Part shown: piece after piece, positions 17,887 to 26,942 of the stretch
Numbering within the stretch: the first letter of the stretch is position 1
How the letters are laid out: every line of letters begins with the position of its first letter
Origin: Leptolyngbya sp. NIES-2104
GTDB taxonomy: Bacteria; Cyanobacteriota; Cyanobacteriia; Leptolyngbyales; Leptolyngbyaceae
Reading direction: 5' to 3'
NCBI RefSeq assembly: GCF_001485215.1
Contig: NZ_BBWW01000001.1
Coordinates: 5,270,001 to 5,334,000 of the forward strand
Length of the DNA: 64,000 nt
Translations under genes and position numbers: made by a program
Notes under the pieces: model-generated
Databases searched by the model: none
The model's input: only the letters and a program-made list of their open reading frames with translations
What the model was told of the DNA's origin: nothing

Positions 17887-18264
17887 TTAAACCCAACGTC
17901 CTACAACGACTCGAACCGTTCCATCTTCTAGGACTTCTTCGGCTTCGATCGTATATCCTTGCTCTGCGGCAGTTTTCTGTAACTGTTTGTGAGCGTACTT
18001 TTGCTGAATCTCGTTCACGAATTGGGTTTGATTGATTCGCGCTCCCCAAAAATCAGCAATCAAAACATAATTATCGTCGCCTTCACGCCGAAAACCGAGG
18101 TCGTAACCGTTCGATCGACGAATCACGAATTCTGCCTCAGTTTTATCGCCTTGATAGCCGCGTACGAGTGCATTTTGCTCCACTTTGTAACCGAGTTCGC
18201 GCAGGGTTTCACACAGCACTTCGCCATCTTTGATCTGAACTTTGATTGTTGTAAAGTGTGACAT
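17887..18264 (-). CDS. ycf35: Ycf35-like protein (DUF1257)
   Basis: 125 residues. MSHFTTIKVQIKDGEVLCET, LRELGYKVEQNALVRGYQGD, DLGFRRE and the FVNEIQQKYAHKQL helix are the conserved DUF1257/Ycf35 landmarks found across cyanobacteria and red-algal plastids. Function unknown. It follows ycf46 by 11 bases on the same strand and is therefore probably cotranscribed with this AAA ATPase. Confidence 0.9.
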   Translation of the reverse strand: MSHFTTIKVQIKDGEVLCETLRELGYKVEQNALVRGYQGDKTEAEFVIRRSNGYDLGFRREGDDNYVLIADFWGARINQTQFVNEIQQKYAHKQLQKTAAEQGYTIEAEEVLEDGTVRVVVGRWV

Positions 18265-18275
18265 TTGGATTTCCT

Positions 18276-19859
18276 CTAAAAATCAATTCCACGCTGGCGA
18301 GTAATGGCACGTAACTCTTCGATTAACTGTACATCTTGAGAAGCGGGACGTGCCCCCGAATTTGCCGCCCATTGTTTCAAGCCGTCGATTTGATCGCGTG
18401 CGATCGCGGCAAGTGGGACGGTTTCTTCGATCGCTTGCACAATGTCTTCAGTCGTAAAGTCTCGACGGTTGCCTAAACTTCCTTGACTGAAAGCGCGTTG
18501 CATTCCGTCAATGATGGTTTGTTCAATTTCTGCACCACTGAATTGATGCGTTTGACGAGCGAGTAAAGTGAGATCAAATTCTCGCAAACGGCTCGATCGT
18601 AATCGTTGTAGATGCACTCTAAAGATTTCACGCCGCTCTGGTTCGGTCGGCAAATTCAGGAAAAAGATTTCATCGAAGCGACCTTTACGGAGAAGTTCAG
18701 CGGGCAAGATTTGAACATTATTTGCGGTGGCAACGATGAAGACGGGACTCGTTTTTTCCTGCATCCAGGTGATTAAGCTACCGAAGACACGGCGACTGGT
18801 TCCAGAATCTCCGTCCATGCCTGCATTGATGTTTCCGAAGGCTTTATCGATTTCGTCCATCCAGAGCACGCAGGGTGCGATCGCTTCGACGATTCGGATC
18901 ATTTGACGCACTCGGCTTTCACTTTCTCCGACCAGTCCCCCGAACAATCGACCTGCATCAAGCCGCAATAACGGTAGTCGCCATTCATGCGCGATCGTCT
19001 TTGCTGACAGTGATTTGCCAGTTCCTTGAATTCCCGCGAGTAGAACGCCTTTCGGGTTCGGAATTCCATAGCGCCTCGCCTCTTCGGTGAAGCTATCTTG
19101 GCGCATCTGTACCCATTTCTTCAGGTTATCCAATCCGCCGACGCTTTTAAGTGATTCCTGAGTTGTGAAAAATTCGAGAATTCCGGTTTGGCGAATGGCT
19201 TGGCGTTTAGCTTCGAGAACACTATCGATATCTTGTTCGCTGATGTGTTGTTTTGCTGCGATCGCTTTTGCTAAGACTCGCTGAATTCGCGCCCGACTCA
19301 ATCCCTGACAGGCTTTTACTAATTGTTCTTTACCCAGCTGAGAGAGTTTGAGCTTTTCAGGCACAACAACCTGTGAGATTAAGGTATCAATCTCCTGAGT
19401 ATTGGGTAGCGGGAAATCGATCACGGTCATTTCTTCGATGAATTCTTGCGGCACATCGAGAGAATGACTCGTGAGAATTAATGTTTTTCGACTGCGCTTG
19501 AGGTCACGAGCGAGATTCTTGATCTCACGAACGATCGGAACATTACTTGCTTGTAGTGGAAATTTCAGAACTGGATGAAGGTCGCGCAGAACATAGACCG
19601 CAGATTTATCGTTTGATGCTTTGGCAATTCTTCCGAGAGCCGCGATCGCGCTTCCTTTGTCGGCTCCCGTATCGTCCCAACCTCGCACAATATCCCAGCG
19701 TCTAAGTTCACGAGAAGCGCGATCGCAGACTTCCGCTAAGACTTCCTCGATCGGTTCTTCCTCGACTCCGACAAGGTAAATCAACGGGTATCGAGCGCGT
19801 AGCATCAGATCAAGCTGCTCGACTATTTCTTCGTGAGAGTGGGAGAGATTAGAAGCCAT
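18276..19859 (-). CDS. ycf46: Ycf46-like AAA ATPase
   Basis: 527 residues. The N-terminal half is a diverged, non-canonical ATPase-like domain (RARYPLIYLVGVEEEPIEEV) without a Walker A. The C-terminal half is a canonical AAA module with Walker A GIQGTGKS (276-283), Walker B VLWMDEIDKAF, and sensor/arginine-finger regions in ATANNVQILPAELLRKGRFD. This is the Ycf46 family of cyanobacteria and plastids, reported to affect photosynthesis and CO2 handling in Synechocystis. Divergent from the WD40 gene with a 64-base shared promoter gap. Confidence 0.92.
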   Translation of the reverse strand: MASNLSHSHEEIVEQLDLMLRARYPLIYLVGVEEEPIEEVLAEVCDRASRELRRWDIVRGWDDTGADKGSAIAALGRIAKASNDKSAVYVLRDLHPVLKFPLQASNVPIVREIKNLARDLKRSRKTLILTSHSLDVPQEFIEEMTVIDFPLPNTQEIDTLISQVVVPEKLKLSQLGKEQLVKACQGLSRARIQRVLAKAIAAKQHISEQDIDSVLEAKRQAIRQTGILEFFTTQESLKSVGGLDNLKKWVQMRQDSFTEEARRYGIPNPKGVLLAGIQGTGKSLSAKTIAHEWRLPLLRLDAGRLFGGLVGESESRVRQMIRIVEAIAPCVLWMDEIDKAFGNINAGMDGDSGTSRRVFGSLITWMQEKTSPVFIVATANNVQILPAELLRKGRFDEIFFLNLPTEPERREIFRVHLQRLRSSRLREFDLTLLARQTHQFSGAEIEQTIIDGMQRAFSQGSLGNRRDFTTEDIVQAIEETVPLAAIARDQIDGLKQWAANSGARPASQDVQLIEELRAITRQRGIDF

Positions 19860-19923
19860 GTGCGCTATTGTGGCAGAAACTCCTCGATTCGATCATAGTT
19901 CAAATATACCATAATCAAGGAAT

Positions 19924-20727
19924 ATGTCCGATTCTCCGAATGAATTTGATGCTGTCTTAGGAAATTCTGCCCGTCCGATGATGGGTAGTGTAGTCTTGGG
20001 CGGACTTGAAGGAATTCGGCAACGCTTAAAAAGCGATCGCATTGATCAACGAATTGCTGCACTACAGCAAGTTCAACACGCACCAGCAGGATTAGATTTA
20101 TTAGTTCAGGCGTTGAATGATTCTGCGATCGCAGTTCAAAAAGTTGCTTACAAGTTATTGCAGCCTTATCCTGAATTGCTGCAAAACTATCCCCACTATC
20201 GACTGTTTGAATGTTTAGCAGCATTGAAAGGGCATCACACTGGAATTACTGCGATCGCACTAGCAACTCAGCATTTAAGGTATTTCGATCGCAAAGTTGC
20301 GATTAGTGCGAGTCGAGATGGACTGATTCAAGTTTGGGATATTGCCGCAGAAGAAGCAACGTTTAGCATTCCTGCTTATACATTTGTGTACACGATTTCG
20401 ATCGATACAGAAGCAGATATTTTTACAATTCAAGGGGCTAGACGACAGATTAAATCTTGGAGCTTGAAGAATGGGCAAGAGATTGATCCGACTGAAATCA
20501 AGCTCAGACAGATTGCATCAGTGACGCGGAACAACGATCGCTATTTGATCAGCGGCAGTCAAAACACGATCAAGGTTTGGGATTTGCAAGCAGGGCGAGA
20601 AATCTGCCAATTGAAAGGACATCAAAGTTTAGTTACCGCTGTTGCAGTCAGTGAGGATCAAGCTTTGATTGTGAGTGGAAGTGAAGATCGAACTGTCCGG
20701 ATCTGGGGAATTGCAGATCAGCTTTGA
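19924..20727 (+). CDS. WD40-repeat protein with N-terminal HEAT-like segment
   Basis: 267 residues. The first 80 are helical and HEAT-like (DLLVQALNDSAIAVQKVAYK). WD40 blades follow: LKGHHTGITAIAL...SASRDGLIQVWDI, a weaker middle with ISGSQNTIKVWDLQAG, and LKGHQSLVTAVAV...VSGSEDRTVRIWGI. Four to five blades are visible, too few for a full propeller, so it may dimerise or carry cryptic blades. Scaffold protein of unknown partner. It sits divergently to ycf46. Confidence 0.8.
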   Translation: MSDSPNEFDAVLGNSARPMMGSVVLGGLEGIRQRLKSDRIDQRIAALQQVQHAPAGLDLLVQALNDSAIAVQKVAYKLLQPYPELLQNYPHYRLFECLAALKGHHTGITAIALATQHLRYFDRKVAISASRDGLIQVWDIAAEEATFSIPAYTFVYTISIDTEADIFTIQGARRQIKSWSLKNGQEIDPTEIKLRQIASVTRNNDRYLISGSQNTIKVWDLQAGREICQLKGHQSLVTAVAVSEDQALIVSGSEDRTVRIWGIADQL

Positions 20728-20899
20728 GAAACAGCGATCGCATGAATTTGTGTGTGTCGATCGACAACAATTCCAGGCTTGAATAATTGAATCAGAGCCA
20801 GGTTAAATTCTAATAACAATCTGATGTTTGAACTGTGCGATTGAGACCAATGCTTCCGAATGCGCTACACTTTCTTCTACGAATTAGGGAAATGCGATC

Positions 20900-22090
20900 G
20901 TGGCTCAAGTCGTTCTCGAAAACGTCTACAAATCCTATCAGAAGGGAGATCAAAGCGAAAATTCTGCTGTTTTGCGATCGATTAATCTTTTGATCGAAGA
21001 CGGCGAATTTATGGTTCTGGTTGGACCTTCAGGCTGTGGGAAAAGTACGCTGCTCAGGCTCATTGCTGGACTCGAAGAACTCACGGCTGGAAACATTCGA
21101 GTGAGCGATCGCGTTGTCAATGATCTCCCGCCGAAAGAACGCGACATCGCCATGGTGTTTCAGAACTATGCACTCTATCCGCACATGAGTGTCTACGATA
21201 ATCTTGCATTCGGACTGCGCCGCACTAAGTTAGATGGACAAAATGCGAATTGGTCAGAGAATATAGCAGTCGGAATTACCCGAAATTTGCCATCTGGAAT
21301 GCGGTTTGTTAGCGATCGAGAAAAAGCCGTGCAAGAACGAGTCAAACTGGTGGCTCGAATGCTACAAATCGAGCCATTGTTAAATCGACTACCCAAACAG
21401 CTTTCGGGTGGACAAAAACAGCGCGTCGCGCTCGGTCGAGCCATGGCACGCAATCCACAAGTTTTCCTAATGGATGAACCGTTATCGAACTTAGATGCAA
21501 AACTCAGAGCCGAAACACGGGCGCAGATTGTCAAACTTCAGAGACAACTCGGAACCACAACGATTTATGTGACGCACGATCAAACTGAAGCGATGACTAT
21601 GGGTGATCGCATTGCCGTGATGAACGCGGGACAAATCCAACAACTTGCCACACCGTTAGAACTCTACACCCGTCCTGCAAATCGATTTGTCGCGGAGTTT
21701 ATCGGTTCACCGCCTATGAACTTTCTACCCGTCCAAGTCCGCGCCCCGCTCACCTTACATCACGCCTTATTTCAACTCACACTACCTGAACGCTGGGGAG
21801 CCGCGCTAAACCGCTACAACGGCGAAATGATCACACTGGGAATTCGCCCTGAGCATCTAATGTTCGCTGATTCCACCCCAAAATCTGTTTTGGTTGCTGT
21901 CGATTTAGTCGAGGCTTTGGGACATGAAACCGTTCTGTCTGTACGTTTGGCAGACAATTCCGACACGATGCAAGTCCGGATCGAACCCGATCGCCCTGTA
22001 AAACTTGGTGAAGCTCTGCGGCTTGATTTCCCCACAGACAAAATCTATCTATTCGATAGTAAAACGGGTGCAGCGATCAGCCCTTATTAA
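20900..22090 (+). CDS. Sugar-type ABC transporter ATPase (MsmX/UgpC/MalK family)
   Basis: 396 residues from GTG 20900. It has Walker A GPSGCGKST, Q-loop VFQNYALYPHMSVYDN, signature LSGGQKQRVALGRAMARNPQ, Walker B VFLMDEPLSNLDAK and H-loop VTHDQTEA. The C-terminal TOBE-like regulatory domain (LGIRPEHLMF) marks the MalK/UgpC group. There is an extra segment of about 35 residues between Q-loop and signature (LDGQNANWSENIAVGIT) not usual for the family. No permease genes are nearby; such ATPases can serve several transporters. Confidence 0.93.
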   Translation: MAQVVLENVYKSYQKGDQSENSAVLRSINLLIEDGEFMVLVGPSGCGKSTLLRLIAGLEELTAGNIRVSDRVVNDLPPKERDIAMVFQNYALYPHMSVYDNLAFGLRRTKLDGQNANWSENIAVGITRNLPSGMRFVSDREKAVQERVKLVARMLQIEPLLNRLPKQLSGGQKQRVALGRAMARNPQVFLMDEPLSNLDAKLRAETRAQIVKLQRQLGTTTIYVTHDQTEAMTMGDRIAVMNAGQIQQLATPLELYTRPANRFVAEFIGSPPMNFLPVQVRAPLTLHHALFQLTLPERWGAALNRYNGEMITLGIRPEHLMFADSTPKSVLVAVDLVEALGHETVLSVRLADNSDTMQVRIEPDRPVKLGEALRLDFPTDKIYLFDSKTGAAISPY

Positions 22091-22157
22091 TTGCTCTCAA
22101 TCTAATTTACTTTTTGGGAACTCTATTGATCAACGTGTTTTACATCAGGGTTTCAGG

Positions 22158-24302
22158 ATGATTGGCGAAATTGAGCAGACCGCATTAGAGCTTTGGCAAG
22201 TTCTCGATCGAGTTGCCGCTCCAATTTTTATCAAAGATCGTCAGCATCGAGTCATATTTGCAAACCGCGCACTCTGCCAGCGATCGCACTACAGCCTTCC
22301 AGAATTTCTCGAAAATGTCGATCGCATTCTGTCCGCTGAGATCAGAGACGATGAAGCCATTTTTCTCACCGGAACTCAAGTGACCCAATCCGGCTATCTC
22401 CATGATGCGACGGGGATTGCTCAGGAGATTTCGATCGTCAAAGCGATCACCTATGATGCAGTCGGAACACCTTACATTGTTGCCACGATCGCTGATGTGC
22501 TGACTCAACCCAAAGCAACTCAACTAGAGCAGGAAATCCAAGAGCGAAAAGCCGCAGAAGCCGCCCTAGTGCGATCGCAGCAACGCCTAACCCTGCTCAT
22601 TCAACAATCACCGTTTATGTTCGTGGAGTGGACGGCTCAATACCAGATTCAGACTTGGAATGCCACTGCTGCTAGAGTTTTCGGGTATCGGCGCTCAGAA
22701 GCGGTGGGTCGATCGCTCGATGAAATCTTACCAGAACTCGCACGAGAAGAAGTACTCAATCAAATTGCGCCCTTGTTAACACAATCAGGAGTCACTCAGC
22801 AAGTTCAAACCCATCAAACCCAGAGCGGTCAAACCATTGTCTGTGAGTGGTATCACTATCCTTTACTCGCCCCAAACGGCAGCGTTCTGAGCATTGTTTC
22901 GATGGGAATTGACATCACCGATCGCGTTCAGAGCGAAGCCGAACGCCGACAAGCAGAGATTGCCCGATTAAAATCTGAGAAACGATTGTCTCTACTGATT
23001 CAACATGCTCCTTTAGCGATCATTGAATGGACACCTGAATTGCTCGTCAAAGACTGGAATCCAGCGGCTGAGAGAATGTTCGGGACATCGCGGATCGAAG
23101 CGATCGGGCAATCTTGCGATCGCTGGACTCCAGAAAAGGTTCAACCCGAAATGAACAAAGTTATCACTAAATTAATTGAGTGCAAAGGTGGGACGCATAA
23201 CATCAATGAAAACATTAGAAGCAACGGAGAAATCATTACTTGTGAATGGTACAACAATCAGATTTTAGATTTCGATGGAAACGCGATTGGCATTGTTTCG
23301 ATGGTGATGGATATTACCGATCGCATTCGACTCGAAACCGAACGAGAGCAAACCGCGATCGCGCTGAAACAATCCGAATCTCAACTCCGCCAACAAACTC
23401 AAGAACTCGAAAACGCCTTCAAACAGCTTCAAAAAACTCAGGCGCAACTCATTCAAAACGAAAAAATGTCCAGCTTAGGGCAACTCGTCGCAGGCATCGC
23501 TCACGAAATTAACAATCCAGTGAGTTTTATCTATGGCAATGTTGAACCTGCAAAGCAATACATTGAAGATTTGCTCCATGCAATCCATCTCTACGAAACC
23601 GATCACCCGCTTCCAAGTGAACGAATTGCTGAGCAATTACAAGACTTAGATTTAGAGTTTACTCGACATGACTTATTCAAGCTGCTCGATTCGATGGGAA
23701 CTGGAGCAGAGCGAATTCGGGACATTGTGCAATCGCTGCGAAGCTTTTCGCGCCACGATGAAGCCGATCTCAAAGCCGTTGACTTACACGAAGGAATTGA
23801 CAGCACACTGATGCTATTGCAGCATTTGTTGAAATCGAATCGCGCCTCTGGAAATCCGATTCTTCGCCCCACGATTCAGGTGATCAAACAGTATGACAAG
23901 TTGCCGAAAGTGCAGTGCTATGCCGGATTATTGAATCAAGTCTTGATGAATCTGTTCTCGAATGCGATCGAAGCGATTAACGATCGTTGGCAAGCTGAAG
24001 AAATCGATTTCACACCGACCATTGAGATTCAAACTTCTCTCTTTCAAGAGACAGAAACTGCGGAATGGGTGAGAATTGCGATCGCGGATAACGGTATCGG
24101 TATGACTACGGCAACTCATCGCCGCTTATTTGATCCCTTTTTCACGACAAAACCTGTGGGACAAGGATCAGGACTCGGTTTATCTGTGAGTTATCAAATC
24201 GTGACTGAGCAACATGAAGGGCGATTGAAATGTGAGCGAACCTGCGATCGAGGTGCCACTTTTGTGATTGAAATCCCAGTGAAACAGTTGTTGTGGAGTT
24301 GA
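22158..24302 (+). CDS. Sensor histidine kinase with three PAS domains
   Basis: About 714 residues from ATG 22158 (MIGEIEQTALELWQVLDRVA). Three PAS domains in series start near AAPIFIKDRQHRVIFANRAL, QSPFMFVEWTAQYQIQTWNA and HAPLAIIEWTPELLVKDWNP. A coiled-coil linker leads to the H-box GIAHEINNPVSF (His about 449), then the ATPase domain with N-box LFSNAIEAINDRW, G1 DNGIGM and G2 GSGLGLSV. No membrane helix, so it is cytosolic. The response regulator is not encoded here. An upstream in-frame start at 22005 lies inside the ABC gene. Confidence 0.93.
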   Translation: MIGEIEQTALELWQVLDRVAAPIFIKDRQHRVIFANRALCQRSHYSLPEFLENVDRILSAEIRDDEAIFLTGTQVTQSGYLHDATGIAQEISIVKAITYDAVGTPYIVATIADVLTQPKATQLEQEIQERKAAEAALVRSQQRLTLLIQQSPFMFVEWTAQYQIQTWNATAARVFGYRRSEAVGRSLDEILPELAREEVLNQIAPLLTQSGVTQQVQTHQTQSGQTIVCEWYHYPLLAPNGSVLSIVSMGIDITDRVQSEAERRQAEIARLKSEKRLSLLIQHAPLAIIEWTPELLVKDWNPAAERMFGTSRIEAIGQSCDRWTPEKVQPEMNKVITKLIECKGGTHNINENIRSNGEIITCEWYNNQILDFDGNAIGIVSMVMDITDRIRLETEREQTAIALKQSESQLRQQTQELENAFKQLQKTQAQLIQNEKMSSLGQLVAGIAHEINNPVSFIYGNVEPAKQYIEDLLHAIHLYETDHPLPSERIAEQLQDLDLEFTRHDLFKLLDSMGTGAERIRDIVQSLRSFSRHDEADLKAVDLHEGIDSTLMLLQHLLKSNRASGNPILRPTIQVIKQYDKLPKVQCYAGLLNQVLMNLFSNAIEAINDRWQAEEIDFTPTIEIQTSLFQETETAEWVRIAIADNGIGMTTATHRRLFDPFFTTKPVGQGSGLGLSVSYQIVTEQHEGRLKCERTCDRGATFVIEIPVKQLLWS

Positions 24303-24353
24303 GCGGACTTATCCGGTAAACTGGGCTACGCTGCGATTCAATTGTTTAGATCC

Positions 24354-25643
24354 ATGCGTCAAATCAGATCTTGGAAAACGTTCACGATATTTACAATTTT
24401 GGGAGTTGTTCTCAGTTGGCTTGTCAGTTGTGGAAGTGGAACCCCAACAGGACAAAATGCAGCCGATGATCAGCTTGATTTTTGGACGATGCAACTCAGT
24501 CCGCAATTTGATGACTATTTCAAATCGCTGTTTGCCAAATTTGAGCAAGAAAATCCAGGTGTGAAAATTCGCTGGACTGATGTTCCGTGGGCGGAAATGG
24601 AACGTAAGATTCTTACATCGGTTGCCGCAAAAACGGCTCCAGATGTGGTGAATCTCAATCCTGGATTTGCGTCTCAGTTAGCAGAACGCGGAGCCTGGAT
24701 GAATCTAGATGAGAAGATTCCAGCCGATGTGAAGCAGCAATACTTTCCGGGAATTTGGCAAGCCAGTATACTGAACGGTCAAACCTTTGGTGTGCCTTGG
24801 TACCTCACAACGCGGGTCGCGATCTACAACACAGATTTAATGAAGAAAGCAGGAATCGCGAAACCGCCTACCACTTATGCAGAACTCGCTCAAGCTGCAA
24901 AGCAAATTAAAGACAAAACTGGAAAATATGCCTTTTTTGCAACCGTCGTTCCGAATGATTCCGGCGAAGTGATGGAATCATTCGTTCAGATGGGGGTTCA
25001 GCTTGTCGATTCTCAGGGCAAAGCCGCGTTTAATTCACCTCAAGGCAAAGCCGCGTTTCAATACTGGGTGGATATGTACAAAAATGGCTTGATGCCGAAG
25101 GAAGTTCTGACTGAAGGACACCGACACGCGATCGATCTTTATCAACAAGGCAATACCGCAATCCTGGCATCCGGAGCCGAATTTCTGAAGACCATCTCCA
25201 AGAATGCGCCTTCGATCGCGAAAGCTTCTCAGTCCGCGCCCCAAATCACCGGAGACACAGGCAAAAAGAACGTTGCCGTGATGAATGTGGCAATTCCGAA
25301 AGACACCGATCAGCCGGATGCCGCCGTAAAATTTGCGCTATTCCTGACTAACAATGAGAATCAGCTTGCCTTTGCCAAAGCAGCAAACGTCCTTCCTTCA
25401 ACGATCCAGGCAACGAGGGATACTTATTTTACGACTGCACCCGCGAATGCAACCTCGATCGACAAAGCCAGAATTGTCAGCGCCGGACAGCTTCAACAAG
25501 CAGAAGTCCTAATTCCCGTAATCAAAAATATCAAGTCCTTGCAGCAAACGATCTACGAAAATCTTCAAGCCGCAATGCTCGGACAGAAAACGGTCGATCA
25601 AGCCCTCTCTGACGCTGCCCAAACTTGGAACAGCCAATCTTAA
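24354..25643 (+). CDS. ABC transporter sugar-binding lipoprotein
   Basis: 429 residues from ATG 24354. Signal peptide and lipobox are clear: a basic start, FTIFTILGVVLSWLVSC, with Cys as the lipid anchor and GSGTPTG after it. The mature part is a family-1 solute-binding protein (FDDYFKSLFAKFEQENPGVK, WTDVPWAEMERKILTSVAAK, APDVVNLNPGFASQLAERGA). It would capture a sugar or related solute in the periplasm. It follows a histidine kinase and an ABC ATPase, but no permeases are present in the cluster. Confidence 0.93.
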   Translation: MRQIRSWKTFTIFTILGVVLSWLVSCGSGTPTGQNAADDQLDFWTMQLSPQFDDYFKSLFAKFEQENPGVKIRWTDVPWAEMERKILTSVAAKTAPDVVNLNPGFASQLAERGAWMNLDEKIPADVKQQYFPGIWQASILNGQTFGVPWYLTTRVAIYNTDLMKKAGIAKPPTTYAELAQAAKQIKDKTGKYAFFATVVPNDSGEVMESFVQMGVQLVDSQGKAAFNSPQGKAAFQYWVDMYKNGLMPKEVLTEGHRHAIDLYQQGNTAILASGAEFLKTISKNAPSIAKASQSAPQITGDTGKKNVAVMNVAIPKDTDQPDAAVKFALFLTNNENQLAFAKAANVLPSTIQATRDTYFTTAPANATSIDKARIVSAGQLQQAEVLIPVIKNIKSLQQTIYENLQAAMLGQKTVDQALSDAAQTWNSQS

Positions 25644-25681
25644 AGAAATCCCTCACTCAAAGTCCCCCACTCATGGGGGAT

Positions 25682-25951
25682 TTAGGGGACACAAGCCGCC
25701 AACAATGAAGCGATCGAATCAGAATCCCGGACTCTTAGCCGCTCACAAGAAATCGTATCGGTCAAAGTCGAACGCGCTCCTGCGTGAATTTCCAAATGAG
25801 CCGCTTGGGGCGCTTCAAACATCAGCCGCTCTCCCGGAAAAACGACCCGCTCAAAATACCAGTTTGGAAGATCCACAATGCGAACGATTTGAATGTGGCG
25901 CGTCGCATTCGTATAGCAGCAAAGGGTTGCAGCACTAACTTGAGAATTCAT
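25682..25951 (-). CDS. DUF1830-like cyanobacterial protein
   Basis: 89 residues containing LCCYTNATRHIQIVRIVDLP and NWYFERVVFPGERLMFEAPQ, then HLEIHAGARSTLTDTISCER. The CCYxNAT...NWYFERVVFPG pattern is the core of the cyanobacteria-restricted DUF1830 family. Function unknown. It is convergent with the sugar-binding lipoprotein gene (38-base gap). Confidence 0.85.
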   Translation of the reverse strand: MNSQVSAATLCCYTNATRHIQIVRIVDLPNWYFERVVFPGERLMFEAPQAAHLEIHAGARSTLTDTISCERLRVRDSDSIASLLAACVP

Positions 25952-26366
25952 TTGCTAAACCAAAAAATCAAACTTTGGCGATCGTAACAGCCTTTTTTAA
26001 TTCCGAAGCTCTTCCTTTTAGCAGATTCACAGGGTTCCCAGAGAAACTAATTTTCTGCGCTTTCGCACTCCGAAAAATCGCCTAAAAGCTTGTTCTATCT
26101 TCGATCAGAGCAATTTTAAGCCGGAAATTTTATATAAAGCTTTCATGAAACGGGGCTGAGAAAGCGTAAGGATTGTGTTTGAATCAGAGAGTTGAGGTTG
26201 TCTCCGTGTTCATCACGGTGCAATCTGGTATCAATCAGAAAAAGATGAGTATTCAGACGGTTGACTTTCAAGGAGTTTTTCTCCAGCCAAGGTCAGAACT
26301 GCAATTCTAAATCCTTCTACCAAGACTTAGATTTACAGTTCCAGCCCGCCCGAATTTCACCTTACA
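25952..26366. other. Intergenic region
   Basis: About 415 bases. A short hairpin CCGTG/CACGG lies near 26200-26215. A 21-codon frame MSIQTVDFQGVFLQPRSELQ starts near 26246 but has no clear ribosome site and is unproven. No RNA gene, CRISPR or repeat is recognised. The left part should carry the promoter for the DUF1830 gene. Confidence 0.35.
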
Positions 26367-26849
26367 TCAGGCGATATCACTTGGAATATTGAAATTAGTC
26401 ACTGCATCTGCCTGTTCTCGCCAATATTCCTGAATCATGACTTCGAGTTCCGATCGCTGAACTTCTGTTCCGATCGTTGCATTTCCCGGCGTTTCAAAAA
26501 AAATCGTGCTGTACTCTTTATCCATCGCCAGCATCTGAAACAGGATATGTGTCACCGGAACAGGCAACGCGATCAAATTCGGATCAGCCAAATTATAAGG
26601 ACTAGAAGCCACGTCCTTGAGGCTGGGAAAGGCATAAATGACGTTTTTCTCAGGTTCGTTCTGGGCACGATGACCAAGCGTTAGCATCACCCAATTTTGA
26701 TCGAGCGTCTGCACCACGTAGTATTGAAGATGTCGTAACCGTTGCGCGATCGCGCCTAACACGGGAGCGATCGACTCAATCAACTCAGGAGTAGAGCCGT
26801 CTTGGGGAGCTTCATCGATTAGCGTTTGAAGCTGTTGATCTAAATTCAT
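26367..26849 (-). CDS. Conserved-looking hypothetical protein upstream of hetZ
   Basis: About 160 residues from ATG 26849 (MNLDQQLQTLIDEAPQDGST). A longer in-frame start exists at 26888. The protein has a helical N-terminal half (APVLGAIAQRLRHLQYYVVQ) and a mixed half with WVMLTLGHRAQNEPEKNVIY. No catalytic motif or membrane helix is visible. It is divergent from hetZ with about 94 bases between starts. Function unknown. Confidence 0.7.
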   Translation of the reverse strand: MNLDQQLQTLIDEAPQDGSTPELIESIAPVLGAIAQRLRHLQYYVVQTLDQNWVMLTLGHRAQNEPEKNVIYAFPSLKDVASSPYNLADPNLIALPVPVTHILFQMLAMDKEYSTIFFETPGNATIGTEVQRSELEVMIQEYWREQADAVTNFNIPSDIA

Positions 26850-26942
26850 AAACCGTGCCATCCGCAAATAATCAGGGATTTCTACCACTATTGTGATCTA
26901 GGCATCACAAAAAAGTTCCATCAAACCAATGAGAGTAAGCCA

